DNA of 64,000 bases, from assembly GCF_012848855.1 (NCBI RefSeq), contig NZ_CP051630.1, positions 3,017,501-3,081,500 on the forward strand, read 5' to 3'. The notes beneath the pieces are model-generated. The model did no database searches. It saw only the letters and a list, made by a program, of their open reading frames with translations, and was not told the DNA's origin. Source of the stretch: Pyruvatibacter mobilis (GTDB lineage: Bacteria > Pseudomonadota > Alphaproteobacteria > CGMCC-115125). Positions 61,204-64,000 of the stretch are shown here, in pieces (positions within the stretch are counted from its first letter, which is position 1; each line of letters opens with the position of its first letter). The translations under genes and the position numbers were made by a program.

Positions 61204-61731
61204 CTAGACCTTGGCCTTCTCGATCGCCTTGACGATCATCTCGCGGGCCTTGTCCGCGTCCGCCCAGCCATTGAGCTTCACCCACTTGTCGCGCTCCAGC
61301 GCCTTGTAGTGGTTGAAGAAGTGCTCGATCTGGTCGAGCAGCATTTTCGGCAGGTCGGTGTAGTTCTCCACCTTGTCGTAATAGGTGTTGAGGCGGTGCG
61401 GCGGCACGGCGAGGATCTTCTCGTCCATGCCAGCTTCGTCTTCCATCAGCAGCACGCCGACGGGACGGGCGGCCAGCACGGCGCCGGGCACGACCGCCGG
61501 GGTGCCGGCAATCAGCACGTCCACCGGGTCACCGTCGTCAGACAGGGTGTGGGGCACGAAGCCGTAATTGCACGGGTAGCGCATGGACGCGTTCAGAAAG
61601 CGATCCACCATCAGGGCGCCTGAGGGCTTGTCGAACTCGTACTTGATGGGCGCGCCGCCGACGGGCACTTCAACGATCACGTTGAGGTCTTCCGGCGGGT
61701 TCTCTCCGATGGGGAGGGCTTCAATACGCAT
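61204..61731 (-). CDS. ppa: Inorganic pyrophosphatase
   Basis: 175 aa family I pyrophosphatase. It hydrolyses PPi to phosphate, driving biosynthesis. Motifs: [63 protein letters not shown] (Mg-binding Asp), and [26 protein letters not shown]. Next to argG, which makes PPi. Likely shares its transcript (gap of 24 bases). Confidence 0.97.
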   Translation of the reverse strand: MRIEALPIGENPPEDLNVIVEVPVGGAPIKYEFDKPSGALMVDRFLNASMRYPCNYGFVPHTLSDDGDPVDVLIAGTPAVVPGAVLAARPVGVLLMEDEAGMDEKILAVPPHRLNTYYDKVENYTDLPKMLLDQIEHFFNHYKALERDKWVKLNGWADADKAREMIVKAIEKAKV

Positions 61732-61755
61732 ACTGAGTTTTGCCTTTTCTCGAAA

Positions 61756-62979
<1,224 letters not shown>

Positions 62980-63159
62980 TTTTGTTGTGCCCCGCTTCTT
63001 GCAGGTGCGCCCGGTGAATGGGCGCACATTTCTTGGGGCGGGGTTTTGCGCGTCTGGCGGCGTTTGTCAAAGGGTCAGTTGGCTGCCCGCCGGAAGGGTG
63101 ATGCCCGCAGATGCATGGGCTGCGGCAAAGGGCGTCCGGCGGGCAGCCAAAGATGCGGC

Positions 63160-63609
63160 TCAGAACGGCAGTTGCGGGACCATGACCCACAGCAGATAGG
63201 CCCCCAGCGCGATGCCTGTGAGGGCTGTCAGCGTGGCGCCGCCTGCACGGAACAGCACAACCGTGCCTGAGCCCGTGGCCCCGTCACCCGCCAGCTTGCC
63301 GTGGGAGCCCTTGAGGTTGGAAAAGCCGAAGGCGTGCGACAGGCGGGCCAGCAGGAAGACGCCGGCGAAGATCTGCACGGCGAGTGTGGGGCCGGTGGCC
63401 AGTTCCAGCAGCGCCAGCCCGGCAATGAAAATCGCAGAATTCTCCGCCAGATTGCCGTGGCGCCGCACCAGCCGCTCCAAATTCTTGTCGTCTGCATAGC
63501 CGACACCGATGCCGGTTCGGGCGCGCAGGGTGCCGGCTGACAGCATCAGCACCTGCTGCAGGATCAACAGCAGTCCGGCCAGGGCTGCGGTGATGATGGG
63601 GAATGTCAT
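63160..63609 (-). CDS. MAPEG family membrane protein
   Basis: 149 aa, four helices. ITAALAGLLLILQQVLMLSAGTLRARTGIGVGYADDKNLERLVRRHGNLAENSAIFIAGLALLE contains the MAPEG pattern (RxHGNxxE). The family includes microsomal glutathione transferase-like and eicosanoid enzymes; bacterial roles are unknown. GGAGGAG seven bases before the ATG at 63609. Divergent from the LysR gene. Confidence 0.93.
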   Translation of the reverse strand: MTFPIITAALAGLLLILQQVLMLSAGTLRARTGIGVGYADDKNLERLVRRHGNLAENSAIFIAGLALLELATGPTLAVQIFAGVFLLARLSHAFGFSNLKGSHGKLAGDGATGSGTVVLFRAGGATLTALTGIALGAYLLWVMVPQLPF

Positions 63610-63747
63610 GGAAGTCTCCTCCGGCTGAATGGCGGCTTGTTGAAGGATGGCGCCGCCTGATGAAGTCCGTGCCCCTTGATGACCCGGTTCTGTCACCCGA
63701 TCTAGGTGTTTCGAATTCGGTCCATAAGATGACAGAAAAGAACCGAC

Positions 63748-64000
63748 ATGGTCCAAAAAAGAACCGACCAGGCCACTGGCGGGCTGAACGCACCGGAAGA
63801 CCCCTCCTGGGATGATCTGCGCCTGCTGCTGGCTGTCGGCCGGGCGGGCAGTTTGCGCAAGGCAGCCGGTCAGCTTGGCCTTGGCCACGCCACCCTGTCG
63901 CGGCGGCTGGGCCGGCTGGAGCAGCAATTGGGGGTCAGGCTGTTTGACCGGCCATCGGCGGGAGCTGTCGTGCTGACCCCGGCGGGCGAGGAACTTGCCG
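63748..64000 (+). CDS. LysR family transcriptional regulator, N-terminal part
   Basis: 84 codons to the right window edge. Winged helix-turn-helix DLRLLLAVGRAGSLRKAAGQLGLGHATLSRRLGRLEQQLGVRLFDR, then LTPAGEELA, typical of LysR. It is divergent from the MAPEG gene over 138 bases and may regulate it. The ATG at 63748 is preceded by AGAAAAGAACCGAC; AAAAGAACCGAC recurs after the start. Truncated by the window. Confidence 0.85.
   Translation, partial: MVQKRTDQATGGLNAPEDPSWDDLRLLLAVGRAGSLRKAAGQLGLGHATLSRRLGRLEQQLGVRLFDRPSAGAVVLTPAGEELA

Overview
The window is high-GC DNA (roughly two thirds G+C by eye) with dense coding on both strands. Gene content and order point to an alphaproteobacterium. The best markers are hemC-hemD followed by a mitofilin/Mic60-like gene and a HemY-like gene, tsaD divergent from hemC, and gpsA with YciI and EVE genes beside it. 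The many CoA-linked enzymes, the Baeyer-Villiger-type monooxygenase and the DUF1302/DUF1329 pair suggest a heterotroph that eats lipid-like or hydrophobic compounds. I cannot name the genus.

Layout. 1-10 kb: a partial metallo-beta-lactamase-fold gene, acs, a CaiB-type CoA-transferase, two GNATs, a creatininase-like amidohydrolase, then small genes (DUF1761, Rieske, GFA, EVE, YciI) and gpsA. 9.3-10.9 kb: a TetR regulator, a near-perfect 30-bp palindrome, a foldable leader and two tiny single-helix membrane proteins ending in a strong terminator. This block sits between gpsA and tsaD. 10.9-18.3 kb: tsaD divergent from hemC-hemD-Mic60-HemY and an alpha/beta hydrolase. 18.4-20.1 kb: tRNA-Thr(CGT), hemerythrin, a TerB-like protein and a limonene-epoxide-hydrolase-fold protein. 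20.1-30.5 kb: a D-aminoacylase-like amidohydrolase and a beta-helix/diheme-cytochrome pair, divergent from DUF1302-DUF1329-YCF48 envelope genes. 30.7-37.9 kb: two enoyl-CoA hydratases, an acyl-CoA-dehydrogenase-fold flavoprotein, an SDR, a flavin monooxygenase and two TetR regulators.

38-50 kb: a copper P-type ATPase with a Pmp3-like peptide, two alkylation-repair genes (ogt, ada), an acyl-CoA dehydrogenase, a DUF1348-TetR operon with a clear promoter-operator, a GST divergent from a Crp/Fnr regulator, a quinone-reductase-type enzyme, a CPBP protease and an XRE regulator. 50.5-54.4 kb: a probable nickel-homeostasis cluster. A CsoR/RcnR-family sensor with an H-C-H-C metal fingerprint and an NreB/NrsD-like exporter with a His-rich tail are divergent from a His-rich small protein, a HupE/UreJ protein and a membrane-anchored protein. 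It ends at tRNA-Ala(CGC), whose 3' end is tandemly repeated with a 58-bp period. 54.5-64 kb: SemiSWEET, YggT, folD, an aldo/keto reductase overlapping a serine hydrolase with an inserted membrane domain, a saccharopine-dehydrogenase-like protein, GNAT/TetR, ppa, argG, MAPEG and the start of a LysR gene.

The two most unusual items are the TetR/tiny-membrane-protein module (9355-10848) and the tRNA-Ala tail repeats beside the nickel cluster. No transposase, integrase, rRNA or CRISPR array was seen.
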